Origin: Streptomyces sp. D2-8
Lineage (GTDB): Bacteria; Actinomycetota; Actinomycetes; Streptomycetales; Streptomycetaceae
Direction of reading: 5' to 3'
NCBI RefSeq assembly: GCF_023184515.1
Contig: NZ_JAAHBP010000026.1
Coordinates: forward strand, 62,001 to 126,000
Length of the DNA: 64,000 bases
Below the pieces are notes generated by a model that was not told the origin of the DNA, made no database searches, and worked only from the letters and a program-made list of their open reading frames with translations. Both the position numbers and the translations under genes were made by a program. Shown here in pieces: positions 34,473 through 42,336 of the stretch (position 1 is the stretch's first letter; every line of letters starts with the position of its first letter).

Positions 34473-34516
34473 GAGTGCTAACGCAATGATTAGCACTCGA
34501 CCCCCGAGAGTGCAAG
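34473..34516 (-). promoter_or_regulatory. CIRCE (HrcA operator) overlapping groEL2 promoter, with extra half-site
   Basis: TTAGCACTC at 34490-34498, nine bases, then GAGTGCAAG at 34508-34516 gives CIRCE with two mismatches. A third perfect half-site GAGTGCTAA lies at 34473-34481. On the minus strand TTGCAC (34515-34510) and TAATCA (34492-34487), 17 bp apart, form the promoter, so the operator covers the -35, spacer and -10. Confidence 0.88.
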
Positions 34517-34626
34517 GCGCGCTCGCGTAGCGAGTGCTCGTTGAGGGGTGGTGGTCGGGTGACGGGCGGGCGCAAGCGCCTCCATGGGATCGGGCGGGGT
34601 CGTCAGCCGCCCGCGAACACCGCCCG

Positions 34627-34680
34627 GCGGGCCCTTCGAACAGGCCGAAGGGCCCGCACCCCGGGGGGTACGGGCCCTTC
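34627..34680. terminator. Overlapping alternative hairpins downstream of cspA
   Basis: A 12-bp stem (GCGGGCCCTTCG at 34627-34638 with its complement at 34646-34657, 7-nt loop) competes with a 10-bp stem (34647-34656 with 34671-34680, 14-nt loop). The middle arm is shared. For cspA, transcribed leftward, either would serve as a terminator. The structures sit between cspA and the groEL2 promoter. Confidence 0.7.
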
Positions 34681-34720
34681 TGAGAAGACCGGTCGCTTGA
34701 GCGTTGGTCGTGGTGCGCGT

Positions 34721-34924
34721 TCAGGCAGCGACGCGAACCATGTCGGCCTGCGGCCCCTTCTGACCCTGCGAGATCTCGAACTCGACCCGCTGGCCCTCTT
34801 CAAGGGTGCGGTAGCCGTCCATCTGAATCGCGCTGTAGTGGACGAAAACATCCGCACCACCGTCGACCGCGATGAAGCCGTACCCCTTCTCCGCGTTGAA
34901 CCACTTGACGGTGCCCTGAGCCAT
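34721..34924 (-). CDS. cspA: Cold-shock protein, CspA family
   Basis: A 67-aa single cold-shock domain, MAQGTVKWFNAEKGYGFIAV with RNP1 (KGYGFI) and DVFVHYSAI (RNP2). It is the size of the classic streptomycete 7-kDa cold-shock proteins. Known role: binding single-stranded nucleic acid and melting RNA structure. ATG 34924 has GGGGAG seven bases upstream. A long, structured leader of about 100 nt is predicted, a typical feature of csp genes. Confidence 0.95.
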   Translation of the reverse strand: MAQGTVKWFNAEKGYGFIAVDGGADVFVHYSAIQMDGYRTLEEGQRVEFEISQGQKGPQADMVRVAA

Positions 34925-34988
34925 GCCTAACTCCCCTATTACTGGCCCTTGCACAGATCCACACTTCGCGGACCCGGGTCAGACCTCA

Positions 34989-35062
34989 CCCCCCACGGTT
35001 GGGGGCGTGCGCCGGAACGCGTCGACCGCGGCTGAATGTATCTGTCCAACTGCCGTCTGCAA
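34989..35062 (-). promoter_or_regulatory. Predicted cspA promoter and long leader with hairpin
   Basis: On the minus strand TTGCAG (35062-35057) and TACATT (35040-35035), spaced 16 bp, predict a start near 35028, about 104 nt before the ATG. The leader contains a C5/G5 hairpin at 34989-35005. Long leaders of csp genes act in cold induction in other bacteria; this is an inference here. Confidence 0.4.
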
Positions 35063-35275
35063 CAGGTCAATCGGACGAGAATTCTGGACGCACAAGGTCC
35101 GGAATGTAGGGAGAATTCGCCTGAATTCAGGGCAAGTCGGGCCACACAAAAGGAACAAAAGCCACAAAAGATGCGCACACTTTGGCTACATCCTGTCGGG
35201 CTCGCGGCGGGAATTCAGGGTTCCGATCAGGGGATCGGGATCGCGTTCCCCAACTGTACCGCGCTCAATCACACA
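35063..35275. other. AT-richer intergenic region, no gene seen
   Basis: The 446 bp between cspA and the sulfur-carrier gene hold the cspA leader and promoter, a perfect 12-bp palindrome CCTGAATTCAGG at 35120-35131, and a terminator. Short frames here lack coding bias. Several GAATTC-centred repeats occur (35113, 35123, 35211). Confidence 0.5.
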
Positions 35276-35314
35276 GAATTGCCCCCTCCGCTTCTCTCAC
35301 GGAGGGGGCAATTC
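35276..35314. terminator. Strong bidirectional-type terminator
   Basis: GAATTGCCCCCTCCG at 35276-35290 and its perfect complement at 35300-35314 form a 15-bp stem with a 9-nt loop. It lies 57 bp beyond the stop of the sulfur-carrier gene and ends the thrC-thiS transcript read leftward. It faces the cspA promoter. Confidence 0.9.
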
Positions 35315-35370
35315 GATGAACTCTCAGTAACCGTCGTTACCGAAGGTAACAAACCAGTCGGTCGACCGGT

Positions 35371-35646
35371 TCAGCCACCGGCGACGGCGGGAATGATCGA
35401 CACACCGGCACCGTCCGGCGTGGCCGTCTCCAGCCCCTGTTCAAAACGCACGTCGTCGTCGTTGACGTACACGTTGACGAACCGGCGCAGCTTGCCCTGG
35501 TCGTCGAGCACCCGGGCGGCGATCCCGGTGTGGTTCTTCTCCAGATCGGCGATGACCTCGCCGAGATTCGCCCCGTCGGCGGCGACCTCGGCCTGCCCGC
35601 CGGTGTAGGTACGCAGGATGGTGGGGATGCGGACGGTCACGCTCAT
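35371..35646 (-). CDS. MoaD/ThiS-family sulfur carrier protein
   Basis: A 91-aa beta-grasp protein ending in AVAGG, the exposed Gly-Gly tail that is adenylated and thiocarboxylated. RIPTILRTYTGGQAEV and VNVYVNDDDVRF match the MoaD/ThiS/CysO group. Actinobacterial relatives include CysO, which supplies sulfur for cysteine synthesis. Placement 86 bp downstream of thrC, behind its SAM riboswitch, suggests a role in amino-acid sulfur metabolism rather than molybdopterin. Start ATG 35646. Confidence 0.85.
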   Translation of the reverse strand: MSVTVRIPTILRTYTGGQAEVAADGANLGEVIADLEKNHTGIAARVLDDQGKLRRFVNVYVNDDDVRFEQGLETATPDGAGVSIIPAVAGG

Positions 35647-35678
35647 GACTTCAAATCCTCCGGTTGGGTGTCGGAACC

Positions 35679-35707
35679 TAGGGGCGCGGGGAACTGCGCG
35701 ACCAGCC
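35679..35707. repeat. Copy A of the GGGGCGCGGGGAACTGCGCG repeat family
   Basis: TAGGGGCGCGGGGAACTGCG begins at 35679 and continues CGACCAGCC to 35707, between thrC and the sulfur-carrier gene. The 3' half present in copies B and C is missing or diverged. Confidence 0.65.
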
Positions 35708-35732
35708 CCCGCAGGCCCGCAGCGAACGACGG

Positions 35733-37019
35733 TCAGACGAGACCGGCTTCCCGGAACGACTCCAGGCTGGGACGGATGGTCGCGGTCAGTCCGGTACCCG
35801 CGACCGCGTCCAGTGTCTTGAGACCGTCGCCCGTGTTCAGCACCACGGTCGTCAGCGACGGGTCCAGCGCGCCGCTCTCGATCAGCTTCTTCGTCACGCC
35901 CACCGTCACACCGCCGGCGGTCTCCGCGAAGACGCCCTCGGTCCTCGCGAGCAGCTTGATCGCCTCGACGACCTGCTCGTCGGTCACGTCCTCCACGACA
36001 CCGCCCGTGCGGCGCGCGATGTCCAGGACGTAGGGCCCGTCCGCCGGGTTGCCGATGGCGAGCGACTTGGCGATGGTGTCGGGCTTCTGGGGGCGTACGA
36101 CGTCGTGGCCGGCCTTGAAGGCGGTCGACACCGGCGAGCAGCCCTCGGCCTGCGCGCCGAAGATCTTGTACGGCTTGTCCTCGACCAGACCGAGCTTGAT
36201 CAGCTCCTGGAGACCCTTGTCGATCTTCGTGAGCTGCGAGCCGGAGGCGATCGGCACCACGATCTGGTCCGGCAGCCGCCAGCCGAGCTGCTCGCAGATC
36301 TCGTACGCGAGGGTCTTGGAGCCCTCCGCGTAGTACGGCCGGAGGTTGACGTTGACGAAGCCCCAGCCCTCGCCGGCCGGGTCGCCGATCAGCTCGGAGC
36401 AGAAGCGGTTCACGTCGTCGTAGTTGCCCTGGATGCCGACGAGCTCACCGCCGTAGACCGCGGCCATGACGACCTTGCCCTGCTCCAGGTCGTGCGGGAT
36501 GAACACGCAGGAGCGGAAGCCGGCGCGGGCCGCGGCGGCACCCACCGCACCGGCGAGGTTGCCGGTGGAGGAGCAGGAGAGGGTGGTGAAGCCGAAGGCG
36601 CGGGCGGCCTCCAGGGCCTGGGCGACGACGCGGTCCTTGAAGGAGTGCGTCGGGTTGCCGGAGTCGTCCTTGACGAAGAGCTTGCCGGCCTCGACACCCA
36701 GCTCGCGCGCCAGGTTGTCGGCCTTGACGAGCTTGGTCCAGCCGGGGTTGATGTTCGGCTTGTCGGCCACGTCGGCCGGGACGGGCAGCAGCGGGGCGTA
36801 ACGCCAGATGTTCGCGGGTCCCGCTTCGATCTGCTTGCGGAGTTCCTCGGTGTCGTAGGCCGAGAAGTCGTAGGCGATCTCCAGCGGGCCGAAACACTCC
36901 TCGCACGCGAAGACCGGGCCGAGGGGTACGCGGTGACCGCACTCGCGGCAGCTCAGGGCAGCCGCGGGACCCAGGTCTACGGTGGAGTCAGTGGTGCTTG
37001 CAACAGTCTGCACAGCCAT
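35733..37019 (-). CDS. thrC: Threonine synthase
   Basis: A 428-aa PLP enzyme. Known reaction: O-phosphohomoserine to threonine. The N-terminus has a zinc-finger-like CRECGHRVPLGPVFACEECF, then the PLP lysine in NPTHSFKDRVVAQ, CSSTGNLAGAV and the phosphate loop IASGSQLTK. Start ATG 37019 follows GGAGAAAGGG. The leader contains a SAM-I riboswitch, so expression is expected to respond to S-adenosylmethionine; O-phosphohomoserine is the branch point to methionine. Confidence 0.95.
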   Translation of the reverse strand: MAVQTVASTTDSTVDLGPAAALSCRECGHRVPLGPVFACEECFGPLEIAYDFSAYDTEELRKQIEAGPANIWRYAPLLPVPADVADKPNINPGWTKLVKADNLARELGVEAGKLFVKDDSGNPTHSFKDRVVAQALEAARAFGFTTLSCSSTGNLAGAVGAAAARAGFRSCVFIPHDLEQGKVVMAAVYGGELVGIQGNYDDVNRFCSELIGDPAGEGWGFVNVNLRPYYAEGSKTLAYEICEQLGWRLPDQIVVPIASGSQLTKIDKGLQELIKLGLVEDKPYKIFGAQAEGCSPVSTAFKAGHDVVRPQKPDTIAKSLAIGNPADGPYVLDIARRTGGVVEDVTDEQVVEAIKLLARTEGVFAETAGGVTVGVTKKLIESGALDPSLTTVVLNTGDGLKTLDAVAGTGLTATIRPSLESFREAGLV

Positions 37020-37039
37020 GTGAGGCGAGGCCCTTTCTC

Positions 37040-37192
37040 CTCATCTTCCTCACGACGCATCTCGCCGTGAGACGGATTTGGCACCTTCCCTAGCCGGGAG
37101 CCTCGCGCATGTGGTCGACAGTGACCTACGAGTACCGACTGGAGGGTTGCCGGGGCTTCAACGGGCCGTTTCCCTCTGCCCCTCTGGATGAG
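37040..37192 (-). promoter_or_regulatory. SAM-I (S-box) riboswitch in thrC leader
   Basis: Read on the minus strand: CTCATC-CAGAG at the 5' end of P1/P2, then CGGCCCGTTGAAGCCCCGGC with AACC, then AAGGTGCCAAATCC, all diagnostic of SAM-I aptamers. P4 is CTCACG (37071-37066) with CGTGAG (37054-37049). P1 closes with GATGAG at 37045-37040, directly adjoining the Shine-Dalgarno GGAGAAAGG. No intrinsic terminator separates it from the ATG at 37019, so control of translation is likely. Confidence 0.88.
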
Positions 37193-37349
37193 CTGTATGT
37201 GGTTGTAGGCGGCGGGTGACCCCGGACATGCGATGGTCATCCGCCTTGTTCAAGACTGTAACCGACGACCAGGACAGTTGAGATAGTCGTCCGAACCGCG
37301 AGATGGATCACAGTCCGTCCCGCCTGGAGTACGCAGAGGAGCCGCCACG

Positions 37350-38321
37350 GTGCTGGAAGAAGTCGAGCGCTGGCTGAGCACCCGTTCCTGGTCCGCGAAC
37401 GATCGCCCGCTCCATAGAATCCTGGCCGCCAAACAGCGCACGGGCCAGACGGTCAGCGTCGTGCTGCCCGCGCTCAACGAGGAGGCGACGGTCGGCGACA
37501 TCGTCGCCGTCATCCGCCACGACCTGATGCGGCAGGTCCCGCTCGTCGACGAACTGGTCGTCGTCGACTCCGGGTCGACCGACCGCACGTCCGAGGTCGC
37601 CGCCGCCGCGGGCGCGCGGGTGGTGCACCGGGACGAGATACTCCCGCGCCTGCCCGTCGTGCCCGGCAAGGGCGAGGTGCTGTGGCGCTCGCTGCTCGTC
37701 ACCCGCGGGGACATCGTCTGCTTCGTCGACGCGGACCTCAGGGACTTCTCGTCCGACTTCGTCTCGGGGATCGTGGGCCCGCTGCTCACCGATCCGGACG
37801 TGGACCTGGTGAAGGCCATGTACGACCGTCCGCTCGGCACCGATTTCGATTCGCTCGCCTCCGGCAAGACCGCCGGGCAGGGCGGCCGGGTCACCGAGCT
37901 GATGGCGCGCCCGCTGCTCAACATGCACTGGCCGCAGCTGGCCGGCTTCGTGCAGCCGCTCGGCGGCGAGTACGCGGCCCGCCGCTCGCTACTGGAGCAG
38001 CTGCCGTTCCCCGTCGGGTACGGCGTGGAGCTGGGCATGCTGGTCGACGCCCTGCACCTGGTGGGCCTGGACGCCCTCGCCCAGGTGGACGTCGGGGTGC
38101 GCAAGCACCGGCACCAGGACGGGCAGGCACTGGGCCGGATGGCCGCCGCGATCTACCGCACGGCCCAGCTGCGGCTGGCCCGCGGGCATCTGATCCGGCC
38201 GTCCCTGACCCAGTTCGAGCGGGCCGAGGACGGCTTCGAGCCGCGGACGTACTCCGTGGACACCGAGGAGCGTCCGCCGATGGTGGAGATCGCCGAGTAC
38301 CAGGCGCGGAAGGCGGCCTGA
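37350..38321 (+). CDS. gpgS: Glucosyl-3-phosphoglycerate synthase
   Basis: A 323-aa GT-A glycosyltransferase (GT81 type). It has VSVVLPALNEEATVGDIV, the VVVDSGSTDRT nucleotide loop, and the metal-binding CFVDADLRDF (DxD). KHRHQDGQALGRMAAAI lies near the end. Known reaction: NDP-glucose plus 3-phosphoglycerate to glucosyl-3-phosphoglycerate, the first step to glucosylglycerate or methylglucose polysaccharide. GTG 37350 has GAGGAG about ten bases upstream. The neighbouring otsA-otsB suggests a compatible-solute cluster. Confidence 0.88.
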   Translation: MLEEVERWLSTRSWSANDRPLHRILAAKQRTGQTVSVVLPALNEEATVGDIVAVIRHDLMRQVPLVDELVVVDSGSTDRTSEVAAAAGARVVHRDEILPRLPVVPGKGEVLWRSLLVTRGDIVCFVDADLRDFSSDFVSGIVGPLLTDPDVDLVKAMYDRPLGTDFDSLASGKTAGQGGRVTELMARPLLNMHWPQLAGFVQPLGGEYAARRSLLEQLPFPVGYGVELGMLVDALHLVGLDALAQVDVGVRKHRHQDGQALGRMAAAIYRTAQLRLARGHLIRPSLTQFERAEDGFEPRTYSVDTEERPPMVEIAEYQARKAA

Positions 38322-38360
38322 CCGGGGCCGTTTTCGGCCGGGTACGGAAGATCCGTACGT

Positions 38361-38395
38361 TTGAGCGTTTCCGGGCCGGGCTAGGTTGAGGCTTA
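38361..38395 (+). promoter_or_regulatory. Possible leaderless promoter of otsA
   Basis: TTGAGC at 38361-38366 and TAGGTT at 38382-38387 are 15 bp apart. The -10 ends eight bases before the ATG at 38395, leaving no room for a leader. This may be an independent promoter between gpgS and otsA. Confidence 0.4.
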
Positions 38396-39783
38396 TGGCT
38401 TCTACGTACGGTGCTGCACAGGTGCTGGTGGCCTCCAACCGCGGGCCGGTCTCGTACGCGGTGCGCGAGGACGGTTCGCTGGACGCCAGGCGGGGCGGCG
38501 GCGGGCTGGTCTCCGGGCTCTCCGCGATCGGCTCGGACGCCGACGCGCTGTGGGTGTGCTCGGCGCTGTCCGACGGCGACCGGGAGGCGGTGAGGCGCGG
38601 GGTCGGCGAGGACGGCGTGCGGATGCTGGACATCCCGGCCGACGTCCATGCCGACGCGTACAACGGCATCGCCAACTCGGTCCTGTGGTTCGTGCACCAC
38701 ATGCTCTACCAGACGCCCCTGGAGCCGGTCTTCGACGCGGAGTTCCGGCGGCAGTGGGCGTCCTACGAGACGTACAACCGGGCGTTCGCCGAGGCGCTGG
38801 CCGAGGAGGCGGCGCGGGGCGCGGCGGTCGTGGTGCAGGACTACCACCTGACGCTGGTCCCGGGCATGCTCCGCGAGCTGCGGCCCGACCTGCGGATCGG
38901 CCACTTCTCGCACACGCCCTGGGCGCCGCCCGAGTACTTCCGGATGCTGCCGGACGACGTGGCCGGGCAGGTGCTGCGCGGCATGCTCGGCGCGGACCGG
39001 CTGGGCTTCCTCACCGAGCGCTGGGCGGAGGCGTTCACCGCGTGCGCCGAGCAGTTCGCCGGCGGGCTCGGCGGCACGCGGGTCGGGGTGCACGGGCTGG
39101 GGGCCGACGCGGACTTCCTGCGCGAGCGGGCGCACGAGCCGGACGTCGAGGAGCGGATGGCCGCGCTGCGGGAGGAGATCGGTGAGGGCCGCCGCAGCAT
39201 CGTCCGGGTCGACCGCACGGAGCTGTCCAAGAACATCGTGCGCGGTCTGCTGGCCTACCGGCAGCTCCTCGACGACCACCCCGAGTGGCGCGAGCGCGTG
39301 GTGCACGTGGCCTTCGCCTACCCCTCGCGGCAGGACCTCGCGGTGTACCGGGACTACACGGCCGAGGTGCAGCGGGTCTCGGACGAGATCAACGCCGCGT
39401 ACGGGACGCCGGGGTGGACCCCGGTCGTACTCAATCTCAAGGACGACTTCGCCCGCTCCCTGGCCGCGTACCGGCTGGCCGACGTGGCACTCGTCAACCC
39501 CATCCGCGACGGCATGAACCTCGTCGCCAAGGAGGTCCCGGTCGTCTCCGACGCGGGCTGCGCGCTGGTGCTGTCGCGGGAGGCCGGGGCGTACGAGGAG
39601 CTGGGCGAGGACGCGATCACGGTGAACCCGTACGACGTGACCGGCACGGCGGCGGCCCTGCACGAGGCGCTGTCGATGCGCCCGGAGGAACGCGCCGAGC
39701 GCAGCAAGCGGCTGGCAGCGGCGGCGACGGCGCTGCCGCCGGCGCAGTGGTTCGTGGACCAGCTCGAGGCGTTGCGGGGATGA
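38395..39783 (+). CDS. otsA: Trehalose-6-phosphate synthase (GT20)
   Basis: A 462-aa glycosyltransferase. It shows LVASNRGPVSYAV, WFVHHMLYQ, VVQDYHLTLVPGML, HFSHTPWAPPEYFRMLP and the C-terminal VNPIRDGMNLVAKE nucleotide-sugar site. Known reaction: UDP- or GDP-glucose plus glucose-6-phosphate to trehalose-6-phosphate. Start ATG 38395. It overlaps otsB by four bases (ATGA), so the two are coupled. Confidence 0.93.
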   Translation: MASTYGAAQVLVASNRGPVSYAVREDGSLDARRGGGGLVSGLSAIGSDADALWVCSALSDGDREAVRRGVGEDGVRMLDIPADVHADAYNGIANSVLWFVHHMLYQTPLEPVFDAEFRRQWASYETYNRAFAEALAEEAARGAAVVVQDYHLTLVPGMLRELRPDLRIGHFSHTPWAPPEYFRMLPDDVAGQVLRGMLGADRLGFLTERWAEAFTACAEQFAGGLGGTRVGVHGLGADADFLRERAHEPDVEERMAALREEIGEGRRSIVRVDRTELSKNIVRGLLAYRQLLDDHPEWRERVVHVAFAYPSRQDLAVYRDYTAEVQRVSDEINAAYGTPGWTPVVLNLKDDFARSLAAYRLADVALVNPIRDGMNLVAKEVPVVSDAGCALVLSREAGAYEELGEDAITVNPYDVTGTAAALHEALSMRPEERAERSKRLAAAATALPPAQWFVDQLEALRG

Positions 39784-40607
39784 GCGGCACGATCCTGCCC
39801 ACGCCGGCCACGAAAGCGGGCCGGGAGGGCCTGGACGCCCTCCTCGCGCGCCCCGGCAAGGCCCTGATCGGGCTCGACTTCGACGGGACGCTCGCGCCGA
39901 TCGTGGCCGATCCCGAGAAGGCCCGCGCCCACCTCGGGGCGGTGCCCGCGCTGGCCGCCCTCGCCCCGAAGGTCGCCGCCGTCGCGGTGATCACCGGCCG
40001 GCCCGCCGAGGTCGCGGTGCGCAACGGCGGCTTCGCCGGCGTTCCCGGCCTTGAGCACCTCGTCGTTCTGGGGCACTACGGGGCCGAGCGGTGGGACGCC
40101 CGCAGCGGTGAACTCAGCGCCCCGGAGCCGCACCCCGGTGTCGCGGCCGTGCGCGCCGAACTGCCCGGCCTCGTCGAAGGGAGCGGGACCTGGGTCGAGG
40201 ACAAGGGCCGGGCCGTGGCCGTGCACACCCGCCGGGCCGCCGACCCGCAGGCCGCCTTCGAGGCCCTGCGCGAGCCGCTCACCGACCTGGCGGCCCGGCA
40301 CGGCCTGATCGTCGAGCCCGGCCGGATGGTCCTCGAACTGCGCCCGCCCGGCATGGACAAGGGCGTCGCCCTGAGCGAATTCGCCCGGGAGATCGGCGCC
40401 GAGTCCGTCCTCTACGGCGGTGACGACCTGGGCGACCTGCCCGCCTACTCCGCCGTCGACGCCCTCCGCGCGGCCGGCACCCCGGGCCTGCTGGTGTGCA
40501 GCGGCAGCGACGAGGTGACGGAGCTCAGGGAGCGGGCGGACTTGGTGGTGGACGGCCCGGAGGGAGTCGTACGGCTACTGGCCGCGCTGGCGAACCGGAT
40601 CGACTGA
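39780..40607 (+). CDS. otsB: Trehalose-6-phosphate phosphatase
   Basis: A 275-aa HAD phosphatase. Motif I is GLDFDGTLAPI (nucleophile Asp), motif II VITGRP, and motif IV YGGDDLGDLPAY; GHYGAERWD is the family's substrate loop. Known reaction: trehalose-6-phosphate to trehalose. It starts inside the otsA stop codon. A short repeat with the GGGGCGCGGGGAACTGCGCG core follows 16 bp after the stop. Confidence 0.92.
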   Translation: MSGTILPTPATKAGREGLDALLARPGKALIGLDFDGTLAPIVADPEKARAHLGAVPALAALAPKVAAVAVITGRPAEVAVRNGGFAGVPGLEHLVVLGHYGAERWDARSGELSAPEPHPGVAAVRAELPGLVEGSGTWVEDKGRAVAVHTRRAADPQAAFEALREPLTDLAARHGLIVEPGRMVLELRPPGMDKGVALSEFAREIGAESVLYGGDDLGDLPAYSAVDALRAAGTPGLLVCSGSDEVTELRERADLVVDGPEGVVRLLAALANRID

Positions 40608-40622
40608 AGGGCGACGTCCCCT

Positions 40623-40680
40623 AGGGGCGCGGGGAACTGCGCGAACAACCACGACGCACCCGCACCCCGCGACGGCCGGA
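40623..40680. repeat. Copy B of the GGGGCGCGGGGAACTGCGCG repeat family
   Basis: AGGGGCGCGGGGAACTGCGC starts at 40623, followed by a CACGCACCCGCACCCCGC-like part to about 40680. Other copies lie at 35679 (copy A), 43335 (C, inside nagA) and 50750 (D). B and C share the 3' half including ACGGCCGGA. Confidence 0.7.
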
Positions 40681-40693
40681 AGCCCCACGGCCC

Positions 40694-40939
40694 TCACCGC
40701 TCAGACCGACGCCGCTCCCGGACACGCCGCAGCCGATTGACCGTCACCGGGTCGTGGGCCAGGGCCCGTGGATCGTCCAGCAGGGCGTTGAGCAGCTGGT
40801 AGTAGCGCACGGGGGCGAGGCCCAGCTCCTCGCGTATGGCGCGTTCCTTGGCGCCGGGGCCGGAGAAGCCGCGGCGTTCGAGCGCGAGGATGTCCTGCTC
40901 CCGGCGCCCCAGCCGCGTCCCGTCGTACTCCTCGTCCAT
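40694..40939 (-). CDS. DUF3263 domain-containing protein
   Basis: An 81-aa protein, RREQDILALERRGFSGPGAK and ERAIREELGLAPVRYYQLLN, then PVTVNRLRRVRERRR. This is DUF3263, a short helix-turn-helix-like family in actinobacteria, predicted to bind DNA; its role is unknown. ATG 40939 is chosen over an ATG eight codons upstream. It is downstream of the sugar-binding lipoprotein gene in the same direction, 33 bp apart. Confidence 0.85.
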   Translation of the reverse strand: MDEEYDGTRLGRREQDILALERRGFSGPGAKERAIREELGLAPVRYYQLLNALLDDPRALAHDPVTVNRLRRVRERRRSER

Positions 40940-40972
40940 GCCCGGCACCGTAGCGCCCGCCACCGACAGCGC

Positions 40973-42241
40973 CTACTCCGCGCCTTCCGCCCGGCTCGCG
41001 GCCGCCTGGAGGTGGCCCAGGACGCCCGAGGGGCTGCCGCCGGGCGCGACGGCCTTGCCGATCTGCTGCTTGACCTGGGAACTGACGTCGGCCCAGGAGG
41101 TCTTGCCGACCGGGTAGAGCTCGGAGGCCAGCAGCTCCTCCAGGAACGGCCTGAGGTGCCGGTCCTCGTCGGCGGCGGCCATGGTGGTCGACGCGGAGGA
41201 GGTGACCGGCAGCAGGTCGTACTCGCGGGAGAAGGCCAGCACGTTCTTCTCGCTGTAGACGAAGTCGAGGAAGTCGCCCACCTGGTCGCGGTTGCCGTTC
41301 TTGCGGAACGCCGTCATCCAGTCGGAGACGCCGAGCGTGGACCTGCTCGGGCCCTCGTGGCCCGGCGTGGGCACCATGCCGTACTTGATGCCGTTCTTGG
41401 CGGCGATCTTCATCAGCGAGGGGTGGCCGTTGAGCATCCCGACCTCGCCCTTCGCGAAGCCGGCGAACGCCGCGGCCCGGTTCAGGTTGCCCGGCGCGAC
41501 CGGCCCGGTCAGGTCCTTGCCGACCAGGTCGTCCTTCAGCCAGGAGAAGGTGTCGATGTTCTCCGGGGAGTCGATGCCGTAGCCGTCGACGCTGTCGGTG
41601 TAGCCGCCCCCGCCGCTCAGCATCCACTGCATGGTCTCGGCCTGCGCCTCCTCCGGACCGAGGGGCAGCGCGTACGGGACCTTCACGCCCTCCGCCTTGA
41701 GCGCCTCGGCGTCCTCGGCCAGATCGTCCCAGGACTCGGGCGGGGTGATGCCGGCCTTGGCGAAGAGGGCCTTGTTGTAGAAGAGCACCCGTGTGGAGGC
41801 GGCGAACGGCATCCCGTACTGCACGCCCTTGACCTGGCCCGCGGAGGCCAGCTGCCCGACGAAGTCGGCCTGCACGGGTATGGAGAGCAGGTCGTCGGCC
41901 TTGTAGAGCTGGTTGCGGGCCGCGTAGTCGGCGTACGCGCCGATCTGCGCCATGTCCGGCGGGTCCCCGGCGGCGACCATCTCCCTGACCTCGCGGTCGA
42001 CGTCGTTCCAGGAGTAGACGCTGACGTCGATCTCGACGTCGGGGTGGTCGTCCTCGTACTCCTCGACGAGCTTGTCCCAGTACTTCTTCGAGCTGTTGGA
42101 CGCGCTGTCGCCGTAGTCGGCGGCGACCAGCTTCAGGGTCACGTCGGCCGAGCCGCCCGTGACGCCGCAGCCGCCGAGGACCGCCGTCATGCCCAGTGCG
42201 GACGCCGCCGCGATCGTTCCTGCCATCCGCCGCCGCTGCAC
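40973..42241 (-). CDS. ABC-type sugar-binding lipoprotein
   Basis: A 422-aa solute-binding protein of the family that serves carbohydrate ABC importers. Signal: MQRRRMAGTIAAASALG, then lipobox LGGC with Cys25. The mature part has TLKLVAADYGDSASNSSKKY, AAGDPPDMAQIGAYADYAAR and VGMLNGHPSLMKIA. No permease genes are next to it, so it must work with a transporter encoded elsewhere. The GTG start at 42241 has GGGGAAGAG close upstream. It diverges from nagK, with two dre-like sites between, suggesting an amino-sugar ligand. Confidence 0.88.
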   Translation of the reverse strand: MQRRRMAGTIAAASALGMTAVLGGCGVTGGSADVTLKLVAADYGDSASNSSKKYWDKLVEEYEDDHPDVEIDVSVYSWNDVDREVREMVAAGDPPDMAQIGAYADYAARNQLYKADDLLSIPVQADFVGQLASAGQVKGVQYGMPFAASTRVLFYNKALFAKAGITPPESWDDLAEDAEALKAEGVKVPYALPLGPEEAQAETMQWMLSGGGGYTDSVDGYGIDSPENIDTFSWLKDDLVGKDLTGPVAPGNLNRAAAFAGFAKGEVGMLNGHPSLMKIAAKNGIKYGMVPTPGHEGPSRSTLGVSDWMTAFRKNGNRDQVGDFLDFVYSEKNVLAFSREYDLLPVTSSASTTMAAADEDRHLRPFLEELLASELYPVGKTSWADVSSQVKQQIGKAVAPGGSPSGVLGHLQAAASRAEGAE

Positions 42242-42318
42242 CGCTGCTCTTCCCCAACCCTGGCGTCACTCGCCAAACTCTGGCGTGGTCCGCCGCCGAA
42301 ACTTTTCGATATGCGGAA

Positions 42319-42334
42319 CAAGGTCTACACCACG
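42319..42334. promoter_or_regulatory. dre-like site 1 between sugar-binding lipoprotein and nagK
   Basis: CAAGGTCTACACCACG has the core AGGTCTACACCA, two mismatches to TGGTCTAGACCA. It is the nearer of two tandem sites to the lipoprotein gene, 78 bp from its start. Confidence 0.5.
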
Positions 42335-42336
42335 TG

